From the NCBI RefSeq assembly GCF_003363265.1, contig NZ_QRBF01000008.1, positions 128,024-192,023 on the forward strand: a stretch of 64,000 bases of DNA, written 5' to 3'. Below are positions 25,275 through 34,231 of the stretch, in pieces; the first letter of the stretch is position 1, and each line of letters starts with the position of its first letter. The stretch comes from Dyella psychrodurans. Its GTDB lineage: Bacteria; Pseudomonadota; Gammaproteobacteria; Xanthomonadales; Rhodanobacteraceae. A model generated the notes under the pieces. That model did not search any database. It had not been told where the DNA came from and saw nothing but the letters and a program-made list of their open reading frames with translations. The position numbers and the translations under genes were made by a program.

Positions 25275-26570
25275 TTATCGACGGCCATGGCCACCGGGCC
25301 CGCCCATCGTCGGTCCGCTCTGTTGCTGGGCCATCTGCGCATCGAATTGCACTTGCTGTGCGTGCTGCATGTCGTAATGCTGCATTTGTTGGATTGCCTG
25401 CTGCGGCGTTGGCAACGGCTGCTTCAGATCGACTTCTGCCATCACCCCGAGCGGTAGCGTTGCGGCGAAGGTGATGGTCTTGGCGGTTCCGTTGAGGTAT
25501 ATCCCTTCCAGCTTGTCCGCCGTGATCCGTTTCATATGGCAGGCGGCCGTGAACTGCACCAGCCGTTCTTCCGAGGCGTCGGGGATACGCCGCTTGAGCG
25601 TGGCATACAAGGCGTGATCGGGGTTGAGGGCATGGCGCGGATCGTCAAGTCCTGGCTCCGAAGCGGCTTGCATGGCTGGGAAGGTGAACGGGCTATGCTC
25701 TTGGAGCCTAGCGACGTCCGCCTGCAATGAGCGCTGCGTGGCGGGGCCATCCACGCCGTTAGCGCGCACGCCGTGGTCGCGCTGGAAGGCTCGCACCGCC
25801 GCTTTCGTGGCGGAGCCGAATTGGCCGTCCGGGCTGGCATTCAAATAACCCAGTTCGTTGAGCTGGGTTTGCAAAGTGTTTACGGCTTCGCCGTGTAAGC
25901 CCAACCTGAGAGAAGCTTTATGGTGTTGCACACGCCCTGAGTGAAACGCCACTGGGATGGAGGCAAGATCTACCGCCCCTTTGGACAAGTTCGCCATGAC
26001 TTCATGGGTGAGAACTTTTTCCCACTCAACTGCAAGTTCTTTGCGAGCAACGAGGCCCGTATACCCGTTATTGACGATACGCGTTGCCTCAGTAACCTCT
26101 TCAGGAGCAACTCTATGCACATACTGATTCCAAAACCAAATTGCCAACTTTCCAGCATATTCTGGCTGAGCAGCTAAGTCTGGGTTATTTACCAGATCTT
26201 CTCCGATAGCTTTCCCGGCTGCTGCATAGTTTTCCTTACCAGTTAATTGAATGTATCCTCGCCCACGATATTTGTAGCCATCACCAGGCTCATTGTTGCC
26301 CATACGACCTCCATACATCAGGTCGCCGAGTTGCTCCGGTTTTCCATGCAAAGCATCTAAACGAGCAGCATCTAATTTAGTTTCATCATGATGCGCCGAA
26401 CGCACCGTGATCTGAGCATTACCGTGCGTGTACTTAAAACTCTCCTCTAGCCTGACTAATCCTTGCGACTCGTAGGTTGTCTGTGCCATGAAGTTTGCCA
26501 ATTCCTTGGGAGACGTAATCCCATATGAGTAAGCATCTAACAGAAGCTTTTCTTCGCGCCCTTCAATCAT
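25275..26570 (-). CDS. T4SS-type effector: GH19 glycosidase, peptidoglycan-binding domain and C-terminal XVIPCD
   Basis: 431-aa protein with three modules. Residues 1 to about 215 are a GH19 (chitinase/endolysin-like) domain: [20 protein letters not shown], with candidate catalytic glutamates E34 and E43, and [20 protein letters not shown]. Residues about 218-285 are a PG_binding_1 domain ([36 protein letters not shown]). Residues about 305-431 match the Xanthomonadales VirB-interacting conserved domain: [39 protein letters not shown], then a Gln-rich tail. XVIPCD tails are recognised by X-VirD4, encoded upstream at 28124-29947. The protein is therefore probably injected into competing bacteria to cut their cell wall. 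It has no signal peptide, as expected. The GH19 part is clearly lower in GC than the other two modules. Confidence 0.88.
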   Translation of the reverse strand: MIEGREEKLLLDAYSYGITSPKELANFMAQTTYESQGLVRLEESFKYTHGNAQITVRSAHHDETKLDAARLDALHGKPEQLGDLMYGGRMGNNEPGDGYKYRGRGYIQLTGKENYAAAGKAIGEDLVNNPDLAAQPEYAGKLAIWFWNQYVHRVAPEEVTEATRIVNNGYTGLVARKELAVEWEKVLTHEVMANLSKGAVDLASIPVAFHSGRVQHHKASLRLGLHGEAVNTLQTQLNELGYLNASPDGQFGSATKAAVRAFQRDHGVRANGVDGPATQRSLQADVARLQEHSPFTFPAMQAASEPGLDDPRHALNPDHALYATLKRRIPDASEERLVQFTAACHMKRITADKLEGIYLNGTAKTITFAATLPLGVMAEVDLKQPLPTPQQAIQQMQHYDMQHAQQVQFDAQMAQQQSGPTMGGPGGHGRR

Positions 26571-26624
26571 GATCGAAATCCCTTCATTTAACCTAGAAAC
26601 GTGACCTATTGGATTGCGCTAGCT

Positions 26625-27020
26625 TTATGGTGAGCTAACAAGAGAGAACTTGTTAAGACATGTATGCTTCATCAGTTTTTCTTTTGGGATAAGCACTGGC
26701 GACGTTGCACCATAAGGCGCTCCCGCTTGCGCATCTTCCGGGTCCTTATAAACGCCTTGCTTATACTGCGACTCACAATCACCATACTTGTTGCATACTT
26801 CCATCTTTGTACAAATGACCACGCCTGATTTTTCGTAAATGTAATATGTAGCCTCAGAGTAAGGCGGCCTTGGATAACGCTCCGTGCGCAAAAAAATGTC
26901 CTTCGACGCACGCAATTCGTTTAACTGAGAGGTGGGATTTGAATTTTCCGAATTATTCGCAATGCAATTACACGAAATAAAACACATTGCAACCAAACAT
27001 AAGATATTAGCTTTAGCCAT
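26625..27020 (-). CDS. Lipoprotein-like secreted protein, candidate immunity protein of the GH19 effector
   Basis: 131-aa protein of no family I recognise. It has a short signal-like N-terminus (MAKANILCLVAMCFISCNC) with a possible lipobox FIS-C, so it may be a periplasmic lipoprotein. The mature part is small, with several cysteines (VVICTKMEVCNKYGDCESQ, KHTCLNKF). It lies 54 bases upstream of the effector on the same strand; immunity proteins of X-T4SS wall-degrading effectors are typically small periplasmic (lipo)proteins encoded beside the effector. I chose the ATG at 27020 because it begins the signal sequence; ATG 27035 and TTG 27056 are alternatives. It is AT-rich like the effector's GH19 part. 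Confidence 0.65.
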   Translation of the reverse strand: MAKANILCLVAMCFISCNCIANNSENSNPTSQLNELRASKDIFLRTERYPRPPYSEATYYIYEKSGVVICTKMEVCNKYGDCESQYKQGVYKDPEDAQAGAPYGATSPVLIPKEKLMKHTCLNKFSLVSSP

Positions 27021-27068
27021 AAATTCCGCTCTCATCACCAAGAATGCAATTATCAAAATTGCACAACG

Positions 27069-27191
27069 CTAGATATTTTGAATGACATCGCCCGCAAAGC
27101 TGAGCTGATAAGCCACATCCTTGCCTTCCGAACTGACACCGACACTGTAGTAGGCAATGGCACGCAGTTCGTCGTCCGTTAAATTTGCCAT
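27069..27191 (-). pseudogene. 40-aa open frame, possible N-terminal remnant of another T4SS effector
   Basis: A short frame beginning MANLTDDELRAIAYYSVGVS and ending DVIQNI at a TAG. It has an excellent Shine-Dalgarno (AAGGAGG, eight bases before the ATG) lying inside the last codons of the preceding gene. The opening pattern (NLTDDELR..A.YSVGV..EG.DVAYQLSFAG) resembles, from memory, the N-termini of some XVIPCD-containing effectors, so I read it as a truncated effector whose C-terminal part has been lost or replaced. It could instead be a genuine small peptide. The region is too short for certainty. Confidence 0.45.
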
Positions 27192-27194
27192 GGA

Positions 27195-28031
27195 TCAATC
27201 CTCCTTGCAGGATAGCTTGGGGTCGGTGGGTAGATTCAGTGCTTTGGCCAAATAGCCAGTCGCATCGTCGATAGATTTCCCCTTGGCTTGATCGATGACC
27301 GCTTGCACCGCGCTTTCATCGACGACGCGAAGTGCGGGTGCCGAGCCTACTGGGGATAGATCGGACTTGCGCAAGCGGAAGACATAGCAGCCTTCGGTGA
27401 CCAGAAACGTGCCATCGTCAAGATCAAGCGCGGTATCGACTAGCGAATCTAAGTTACCGCTATGGCAACCAGTTGGCACTGCTGCAATGCGATAAATCGG
27501 AAACTTGCTCCACCGATTGTCGGCAGCCTGATAACAAGTGATTACGGCCCCCAAAGTGACGTCACACGAGTTATTTGTCCCTTCGAAGCGGAGTGCCCGC
27601 CTGCCAAAAACCACATCGTTCAAGTCGCCAGCGACCGGTCCTGTGAAATGGAAACCTTCATCGGTGGCAGTGTGAAATTTCCCCTTGGCATCCGTGAACG
27701 CGAAGTCTTGCTCACCATCGGGGGAAAACTTCACCTTGACTCGCATGCATTCCCCGCTGAAGAAATCCAGCGCTTGCACATAATCACCGTTAACAAGCTC
27801 CAATACCCATATGCGCCATGTGCCGTGATCGTTTTCCACGAACATGTTGGAGCCATTCGGAAACTCCCGCTGCGCGATGCCATTGCCGGGCCACACCGGC
27901 TTGGGTCTGGCTTCGTTGCTCACTGACTGCGCTGCACCAGTGCCGCCAACGATCAGAGCAAGTCCCAGCCCTACCGCAAGAAAGCCGATGCGACTCATCA
28001 AACGGCGAATGTTGTTTTTGTCGTATTTCAC
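27195..28031 (-). CDS. Hypothetical secreted protein of the T4SS effector locus
   Basis: 278-aa protein with a signal peptide or N-terminal anchor (IGFLAVGLGLALIVGGTGAAQ) and no family I recognise. The mature part contains paired cysteines (SGECMRVKV, NNSCDVTLGAVITCYQA, PTGCHSGNL, TEGCYVFRL), which suggests a disulfide-stabilised periplasmic protein. The start is a GTG at 28031 with AGGGG about ten bases upstream; an ATG at 27998 is an alternative. It ends four bases before the 40-aa effector-like remnant, whose ribosome-binding site it contains. By position it could be an immunity protein for the lost effector. Confidence 0.7.
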   Translation of the reverse strand: MKYDKNNIRRLMSRIGFLAVGLGLALIVGGTGAAQSVSNEARPKPVWPGNGIAQREFPNGSNMFVENDHGTWRIWVLELVNGDYVQALDFFSGECMRVKVKFSPDGEQDFAFTDAKGKFHTATDEGFHFTGPVAGDLNDVVFGRRALRFEGTNNSCDVTLGAVITCYQAADNRWSKFPIYRIAAVPTGCHSGNLDSLVDTALDLDDGTFLVTEGCYVFRLRKSDLSPVGSAPALRVVDESAVQAVIDQAKGKSIDDATGYLAKALNLPTDPKLSCKED

Positions 28032-28123
28032 GATGGGTTACCCCTGCGGGTTCAAAAATGCGTGATGGGACAGCCGTACCCGGCGTGTGATGCACTCCGA
28101 AGATTGATCGAAGCCATTTCGAT

Positions 28124-29947
28124 TTATGTCGCGTGGCGTCCCTTCAGCAATGCGAGCATTTCTTCATCCTTCGCCCGCACCGCGTCTTCTTTCATTACGT
28201 CTGCCTTTTTCACTTGCAACGCCAATGGCTTCACCTCCACCGGCGGTCGAATGCGCTTCTTGAAGTAAGGGCTCTTGAAATGCCAGTTCTTCTTGCTGCG
28301 GATCGGCGGGCAGCCTTCGTAGAAGATGATCTGATCGTCGTTCGGAAGCTCCTTCAGTTCCTGCGGCAGCATCAGGGCGCGGCGTTCTTCGGTGTAGCTG
28401 TAGGAGGTGCCGCCCTGGCCGGTGCTGCGGTTGCGACGGCGCACGGTGGTGTCGCCCATGGCTCTTGAATAGTCTTCCGCGTCCTGCTGCTCGCGCGGGG
28501 TGAACACGATGCTGGCAGCGTGGTTGGTCGTGTAGGTCTGCGCCGCGTCCGGCCCGTAGGTGGAGCGCAGCTGCGAATTGCTCTGGATGATGGTCAGGAT
28601 GCGTATCCAATAACCGGCGATGATCGAGATACGCTCGGATAGTGCACGTACGGCCCCCATGGCCGTGAATTCGTCCAGCACCAGTAGCAGTTGGTGTTGG
28701 ATGGATTTGTCTTCTTGCGGTGTCACCGTCAGGTTCTGGCCGACGACGGTGGAGAAGAAGATGTTCAAGAGCTTGCTCGACTCGCCCAGTTTGGCCGGGG
28801 GAATCACCACAAAGATGGTGGTCGGTCGCCTGCGCAGGGTGGCTACGTCGAAGTCGCTGGCGTTAGTGGCGGCGGCCAGGATAGGACTGATGAACTGTTG
28901 CAGCGGCTCCTGCATGGTGGCGATGACGGAGGAGAAGGTTTCTCCCGCCAATCCGACCAGGCTAGAGAGTGGAGTGCGCGTTTGCTCGCTGAGGAAACTT
29001 GCATCGCGCAGCCACTGTTTGATTTGCTCTTTGAGATCGCCACCTTGGCCATCGCCGCAGGAAAGCCGATAGATGCGCTCGAAGCTGGGGAAGCTGGGAT
29101 CGATGTTGGGGTTGCGCGAAGGGTATGCCGTCGATGCCCCATCCGGGCCGGCGCTAGACGCGTCGAGATGAAGCAGGTTGTCCCAATGCTCGTACATCAA
29201 CGACGCAAATCCCAAGAACGCGGTGCGGGACTGGGCGATCCAGAACGGGTCTTTATTGGGATCATCCGGGTAAAGGATGGCGCCGATGGTCTGGATTTCG
29301 CCGATTCGCACGCGCGGGTCGCGCGACACGCACAAGAGTGGGTTGAAGCGATGCGTGCAGCCATCTTCGGCGTAAGGGGCGAACTTGTAAGTGGCCTGAC
29401 CCTGCTCCGCGCGTTGGCTGCTCGCCGCTTGGTACAACTCGCCCTTCATATCCATCACGACCATGGAGTGTTGGTAGGTGAGCGACACGGGCATGGCAAT
29501 GCTGGACGTTTTCCCACTGCGCGTAGGGGCGGTCACGATGGTGTGTTGCAGTCCGTTTAGATAGATGTACTCACGCCCGAACTTGCCGATGATCACACTC
29601 TCGGGGGTTTTCCTCAGCAACCCCGCCTTGACCAGATCGGCGCGGGTGGCGAAGCGGGCATTGCCATGCAGCGACCGTTGACGGGGTTTGAACAGGGCAT
29701 ACAACACGGCGAAATAACCCACCCATGGCAGACCAAAACCAACGTAGCCGGCAAGTTTGATTTTGCCGGCGTACGGGGCGTAGTCCGGCATTGCCATGAC
29801 TTTGACGTAGCTCCAGTAGGTATCCCATGCCAGCGGGACATGACGGAGCCCGAACAGCCATAGCAAGAGAAAGCCAGAGAGATACAACCCGGCCGATGCG
29901 GTGAGCAGCAACAGCGTTGTTGCGAACAGTCCTTTGGCCTTGTTCAT
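28124..29947 (-). CDS. virD4: Type IV secretion coupling protein (X-VirD4/TraG ATPase)
   Basis: 607-aa coupling ATPase that recruits substrates to the T4SS at the inner membrane. Two N-terminal helices (about residues 8-32 and 66-86) are followed by the nucleotide-binding domain with Walker A IVTAPTRSGKTSS (about 137-149) and Walker B LLLVLDEFTAMG. An all-alpha region (about residues 205-330) and LSSLVGLAGETFSSV fit VirD4 of Xanthomonadales. GGAG lies about seven bases before the ATG at 29947. The effector with an XVIPCD tail is encoded downstream on the same strand. No virB genes are in the window, so the channel must be encoded elsewhere. Confidence 0.9.
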   Translation of the reverse strand: MNKAKGLFATTLLLLTASAGLYLSGFLLLWLFGLRHVPLAWDTYWSYVKVMAMPDYAPYAGKIKLAGYVGFGLPWVGYFAVLYALFKPRQRSLHGNARFATRADLVKAGLLRKTPESVIIGKFGREYIYLNGLQHTIVTAPTRSGKTSSIAMPVSLTYQHSMVVMDMKGELYQAASSQRAEQGQATYKFAPYAEDGCTHRFNPLLCVSRDPRVRIGEIQTIGAILYPDDPNKDPFWIAQSRTAFLGFASLMYEHWDNLLHLDASSAGPDGASTAYPSRNPNIDPSFPSFERIYRLSCGDGQGGDLKEQIKQWLRDASFLSEQTRTPLSSLVGLAGETFSSVIATMQEPLQQFISPILAAATNASDFDVATLRRRPTTIFVVIPPAKLGESSKLLNIFFSTVVGQNLTVTPQEDKSIQHQLLLVLDEFTAMGAVRALSERISIIAGYWIRILTIIQSNSQLRSTYGPDAAQTYTTNHAASIVFTPREQQDAEDYSRAMGDTTVRRRNRSTGQGGTSYSYTEERRALMLPQELKELPNDDQIIFYEGCPPIRSKKNWHFKSPYFKKRIRPPVEVKPLALQVKKADVMKEDAVRAKDEEMLALLKGRHAT

Positions 29948-30151
29948 TGACGATCTCCATTGAAGCGTTGACGCTTCGATGGATTGTCATGAAGGGGGAC
30001 TGAGTTTGAATGCCGTCAAATGCCGAATTGCTTGATCGCCAAGCCCCAAGACTGCGTATGCTTTTGCTTACATGGTGGCGTAGCAGGAAAGGATGGAGTC
30101 TTTGAAGAAATCGTCGTCCCGCTTGGGGCGCTTTGCAATAGCGACGAGCAG

Positions 30152-30397
30152 TTACTCACTATTCGCCGCGGTAACCTGGTTATCCAGCTCCGCCAGCTTC
30201 TGCACGCCCATCCGGGTCAACGGCTCGAGTCCCTCGCCGCCGCCAGCCAAATGCGCCACGATCTGCTTGCGCATCCCAGGTTCCCAGAATTTCTTCAGGT
30301 GATCCGCAATGGCCGCGGCACCTGCCGCCTGGTCTGGATCGGCCGCAAAATAGTGGCTGATGTCGTTGGCCATGGTGACGAGGCGTTCGATGTTCAT
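30152..30397 (-). CDS. fdsD: Formate dehydrogenase delta subunit (FdsD)
   Basis: 81-aa protein of the FdsD family (MNIERLVTMANDISHYFAAD, a helix-rich DUF-type accessory subunit of soluble NAD-linked formate dehydrogenase). The ATG overlaps the fdhD stop (ATGA). It is the last gene of the operon. About 200 bases separate it from the T4SS locus. Confidence 0.88.
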   Translation of the reverse strand: MNIERLVTMANDISHYFAADPDQAAGAAAIADHLKKFWEPGMRKQIVAHLAGGGEGLEPLTRMGVQKLAELDNQVTAANSE

Positions 30398-31242
30398 GCG
30401 CTGGCTCCGGCAGCACGCAGCAATCGCTGCGGATGAGTGTAGACCACGTAACTGCCCGGCCGTGCAAAACCCACGAGAGTAAGGTTGGTGCTTTCGGCCA
30501 GATGAATGGCCAGCGCTGTCGGTGCGGAAATGGCGGCCATCAGCGTGATGCCCGCGCTGGCGGCCTTGGTCACCATTTCATAACTGGCGCGACTGGTCAC
30601 CACCAGAAATCCCGACTCGGGATCGATGCGCGCCTTGACCATCGCGCCAATCAGCTTATCCAGCGCATTGTGGCGGCCGACGTCCTCGCGCACCATGACG
30701 ATATCGCCGTGGGTATCGACCCAAGCCGCCGCATGCACCGAGCCCGTGGCCGCATTCACGGGCTGCGCGTCGTGCAGCGATTCGAGCGCCTTTTCCAGCG
30801 CCACGGCATCCACGATGGGTCCGCGGCCTACAGGCGAGGGATGGCGCACCGCGTCTTCCAGCATGCGCGCACCACACAACCCGCAACCGCTGCGACCAGG
30901 CAGGAGGCGCTCGCCGCCGGAGCCAGCACGATCCTCGACCGCTGTCGATGCAACATGCATCGCAAGCTCGACACCTTCGAGACGGGGCTGAACGTCGATC
31001 GACTCCAATTCATCCGGCGTGGCGATCAAGCCTTCGCTGAGCGAAAAACCCAGCGCGAAATCTTCAAGATCCAACGGCGTCACCATCATCACGGCAAACG
31101 GTACGTCGTTGTAGATCATCGCCACCGGGATTTCCTCGGTGATCGCATCGTCGAGCTGCTGGTGCTCGCCATGACGATAGCGATCCACGCGACGCGTCAC
31201 GTACCCGCGGCCGACCGATGTTTCAGGGCGCTTCGGCAGCAT
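30394..31242 (-). CDS. fdhD: Formate dehydrogenase sulfurtransferase (FdhD)
   Basis: 282-aa protein that passes sulfur to the molybdenum cofactor of formate dehydrogenase. It contains the loop cysteine pair GRSGCGLCGAR near residue 118-128, the LEDFALGFSLSEGLI segment and REDVGRHNALDKLIG. It overlaps fdsA by 20 bases and fdsD by four. Its presence inside the operon supports a molybdenum (or tungsten) formate dehydrogenase. Confidence 0.95.
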   Translation of the reverse strand: MLPKRPETSVGRGYVTRRVDRYRHGEHQQLDDAITEEIPVAMIYNDVPFAVMMVTPLDLEDFALGFSLSEGLIATPDELESIDVQPRLEGVELAMHVASTAVEDRAGSGGERLLPGRSGCGLCGARMLEDAVRHPSPVGRGPIVDAVALEKALESLHDAQPVNAATGSVHAAAWVDTHGDIVMVREDVGRHNALDKLIGAMVKARIDPESGFLVVTSRASYEMVTKAASAGITLMAAISAPTALAIHLAESTNLTLVGFARPGSYVVYTHPQRLLRAAGASA

Positions 31243-34102
31243 CCAGCAGGGCCTGCTGTTCGTTGGAGAATGCCTGGTAGCGCTTCTGCCATTCCGAGGG
31301 TTGGTCGACGCGCGTGACCTGCACGGCCGTCACCTTGTACTCGGGACAATTCGTCGCCCAATCCGAGTTTTCCGTGGTGATGACGTTGGCGCCAGAACCG
31401 GGGAAGTGGAAGGTGGTGTAGACCACGCCCGGCTGCATACGCTCGGAAATGCGTGCACGCAGCACAGTTTGGCCTGCCCGGCTTTCCACGCCGACCCAAT
31501 CGTCCTCCTTGATGCCGCGCTCTTCCGCATCGTGCGGATGGATTTCTAACCGATCTTCGTCGTGCCACATGACATTTGCCGTGCGACGCGTCTGCGCGCC
31601 CACGTTGTACTGGCTGAGAATGCGGCCCGTCGTGAGGATCAGCGGATGCCTGGCGTTGACCTTCTCCGTCGTCGGTACGTACTCGGTCAGCATGAAACGT
31701 CCCTTGCCGCGCACGAATTCGTTGACGTGCATCACCGGCGTGCCTTCGGGATGGTCTTCGTTGCAAGGCCACTGGATGGAGCCAAGCGTGTCGATCTTGT
31801 CGAAGCTCACCCCATGGAAGGTCGGTGTCAGGCGCGCGATCTCGTCCATGATCTCGGACGGATGCGAATAGTGCATCGGATATCCCATGGCGTTGGCCAG
31901 CAGCTGCGTCGCTTCCCAGTCGGCGTAGCGCGCCTTCGGCTCCATCACCTTGCGCACGCGCGAAATGCGCCGCTCGGCGTTGACGAACGTGCCGTCTTTT
32001 TCCAGGAACGAACTCCCGGGCAGGAACACATGTGCGTACTTGGCCGTCTCGTTGAGGAAAAGATCCTGCACCACCACGCATTCCATGGCCTGCAGGGCCG
32101 CAGTCACATGCTGCGTATTCGGATCGGATTGCGCGATGTCCTCGCCCTCGATGTACAACCCCTTGAAGCTGCCGTCGATGGCGGCTTCGAACATGTTGGG
32201 AATGCGCAGCCCCGGTTCGTCATGCAGATGCACGCCCCAATCGGCTTCGAACGAGCCTCGCACGACCGGATCGCTGACGTGGCGATAACCGGTGAACTCA
32301 TGCGGGAACGAACCCATGTCGCACGAGCCCTGCACATTGTTCTGACCGCGCAGCGGATTCACGCCCACGCCTTCGCGGCCGATATTGCCGGTCGCCATCG
32401 CAAGGTTGGCGATGCCCATCACGGCGGTCGAACCCTGCGAATGCTCGGTGACACCAAGGCCGTAATAGATCGCCGCATTGCCGCCGGTGGCGTACAGACG
32501 CGCAGCGCTTCGAACCATGGCGGCAGGCACGCCCGTCTCCGCTTCCATCGCTTCCGGGCTGTACTTGTCCTGCGACACGAAGGTGCGCCACTTTGCGAAT
32601 GCCTCAGGCTCGCAACGCGCCGCCACAAACGCTTCATCCACCAGACCCTCGGTGACGATGACGTGGGCCAGCGTATTGAGAAGAGCAACGTTGGTACCGG
32701 GCTTGAGCTTGAGGTGGTAGTCCGCCTTGATGTGCGGCGTGCGCACCAGATCGATGCGGCGCGGATCGGCCACGATCAGCTTGGCACCCGCACGCAGGCG
32801 GCGCTTCATCTGCGAACCAAACACCGGATGCGCGTCCGTGGGATTGGCACCGATGACCAGCACTACGTCCGTCTGCTCGATGGAGTCGAAATCCTGCGTG
32901 CCGGCGGACTCGCCCATCGTGGATTTCAGGCCATAGCCGGTAGGCGAATGGCAGACGCGCGCGCAGGTGTCGACATTGTTGTTGCCGAAGCCGGCGCGAA
33001 CCAGTTTCTGCACGAGATAGGTTTCTTCGTTCGTGCAACGTGAAGACGTAATACCGCCGATCGAGAATTTGCCGTAGGTGGCCTGCAGCCGCTTGAACTC
33101 GCTGGCAGCATACGCAATCGCTTCCTCCCAGCTGACGATGCGCCACGGATCGCTGATCTTCTTGCGGATCATCGGCGTGTTGATGCGATCAGGATGCGTG
33201 GCGTAGCCGATGGCGAATCGTCCCTTCACGCAGGAGTGACCGTGATTGGCATGGCCGTCCTTGTTCGGGACCATACGCACGATTTCCTCGCCTTTCATCT
33301 CGGCGCGGAAGCTGCAGCCGACGCCGCAGTAAGCGCACGTGGTGACCACACTGTGCTCGGCCTGGCCACGATCGATCAGGGATTTCTCCGACAGCGTGGC
33401 CGTCGGGCAGGCTTGCACGCAGGCGCCGCAGGACACGCATTCGGAGTCCAGGAAACGGTTGTTCTGGCTGGCTGCAACCTTGGATTCGAAGCCACGACCT
33501 TGAATGGTCAACGCAAACGTACCCTGCACTTCATCGCAGGCACGCACGCAACGCGAGCAGACGATGCACTTGGAAGGATCGAAGCTGAAGTACGGATTCG
33601 ATTCGTCCTTGGCCACGAAATGCGGATTGGTGTCGCCCTGCTTCGTCTTCGCGAAGACGTGATTGGCGCCGTCGTAGCCATAGCGCACTTCGCGCAAGCC
33701 GACCACGCCGGCCATGTCCTGCAACTCGCAATGTCCGTTCGCCGGACACGTGAGGCAATCGAGCGGGTGATCGGAGATATACAGCTCCATCACGCCGCGG
33801 CGGATGTCCGCCAGCTTCGGCGTCTGCGTGCTGACCTTCATGCCTTCGACGACCGGCGTGGTGCACGAGGCGGGATATCCTTTGCGGTTCTCGATTTCCA
33901 CCAGGCACAGGCGACAGGAGCCGAAGGCTTCGAGCATGTCGGTTGCGCAAAGCTTGGGAATGTTGATCCCGGCCTGCGCAGCGGCGCGCATCACGGAGGT
34001 CCCTTCCGGCACGGTGATGCTGCGGCCATCGATGCTCAGCGTGACCTGCACGTCGGATTTGACAGCGGGTGTACCGCGATCGATTTCGACGATGGACAAC
34101 AT
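31223..34102 (-). CDS. fdsA: NAD-dependent formate dehydrogenase alpha subunit (FdsA)
   Basis: 959-aa catalytic subunit oxidising formate to CO2. It has an N-terminal [2Fe-2S] domain (C52, C63, C66, C80), HPLDCLTCPANGHCELQ for the His-Cys cluster, two [4Fe-4S] motifs (CIVCSRCVRACDEVQG, CVSCGACVQACP), then CAYCGVGCSFRAEMKG opening the molybdopterin domain. The metal-ligand cysteine lies in CARVCHSPTGYG, so it is a cysteine, not selenocysteine, enzyme. The C-terminal MopB domain is complete. GAGGAGG lies about nine bases before the ATG at 34102. A REP-like inverted pair separates it from fdsB. Confidence 0.95.
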   Translation of the reverse strand: MLSIVEIDRGTPAVKSDVQVTLSIDGRSITVPEGTSVMRAAAQAGINIPKLCATDMLEAFGSCRLCLVEIENRKGYPASCTTPVVEGMKVSTQTPKLADIRRGVMELYISDHPLDCLTCPANGHCELQDMAGVVGLREVRYGYDGANHVFAKTKQGDTNPHFVAKDESNPYFSFDPSKCIVCSRCVRACDEVQGTFALTIQGRGFESKVAASQNNRFLDSECVSCGACVQACPTATLSEKSLIDRGQAEHSVVTTCAYCGVGCSFRAEMKGEEIVRMVPNKDGHANHGHSCVKGRFAIGYATHPDRINTPMIRKKISDPWRIVSWEEAIAYAASEFKRLQATYGKFSIGGITSSRCTNEETYLVQKLVRAGFGNNNVDTCARVCHSPTGYGLKSTMGESAGTQDFDSIEQTDVVLVIGANPTDAHPVFGSQMKRRLRAGAKLIVADPRRIDLVRTPHIKADYHLKLKPGTNVALLNTLAHVIVTEGLVDEAFVAARCEPEAFAKWRTFVSQDKYSPEAMEAETGVPAAMVRSAARLYATGGNAAIYYGLGVTEHSQGSTAVMGIANLAMATGNIGREGVGVNPLRGQNNVQGSCDMGSFPHEFTGYRHVSDPVVRGSFEADWGVHLHDEPGLRIPNMFEAAIDGSFKGLYIEGEDIAQSDPNTQHVTAALQAMECVVVQDLFLNETAKYAHVFLPGSSFLEKDGTFVNAERRISRVRKVMEPKARYADWEATQLLANAMGYPMHYSHPSEIMDEIARLTPTFHGVSFDKIDTLGSIQWPCNEDHPEGTPVMHVNEFVRGKGRFMLTEYVPTTEKVNARHPLILTTGRILSQYNVGAQTRRTANVMWHDEDRLEIHPHDAEERGIKEDDWVGVESRAGQTVLRARISERMQPGVVYTTFHFPGSGANVITTENSDWATNCPEYKVTAVQVTRVDQPSEWQKRYQAFSNEQQALLDAAEAP

Positions 34103-34130
34103 GATGGACTACCTCCTCAAAGATACGTAG

Positions 34131-34170
34131 CCCCTCTCCCCTTCGGGGAGAGGGGTTGGGGTGAGGGGCC
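34131..34170. repeat. REP-like element, first copy of an inverted pair
   Basis: CCCCTCTCCC and GGGAGAGGGG form a perfect 10-bp hairpin with a CTTCG loop, followed by TTGGGGTGAGGGGCC. The same module occurs in the opposite orientation at 34232-34267. This sequence class is common between genes in xanthomonads and relatives. Confidence 0.75.
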
Positions 34171-34231
34171 AAGGCTTGCCGGGAACATCAACAAAACTGT
34201 TCTTCGCACCCGCAACCTTGTCGCAAGATTG

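Noticed and set aside
32926-32960. Selenocysteine at the formate dehydrogenase active site
   Set aside because: The metal-ligand position in CARVCHSP is an ordinary cysteine codon, with no in-frame TGA.
31562-33043. 493-residue open frame on the plus strand
   Set aside because: It is antisense to fdsA within the molybdopterin domain and has typical shadow composition.
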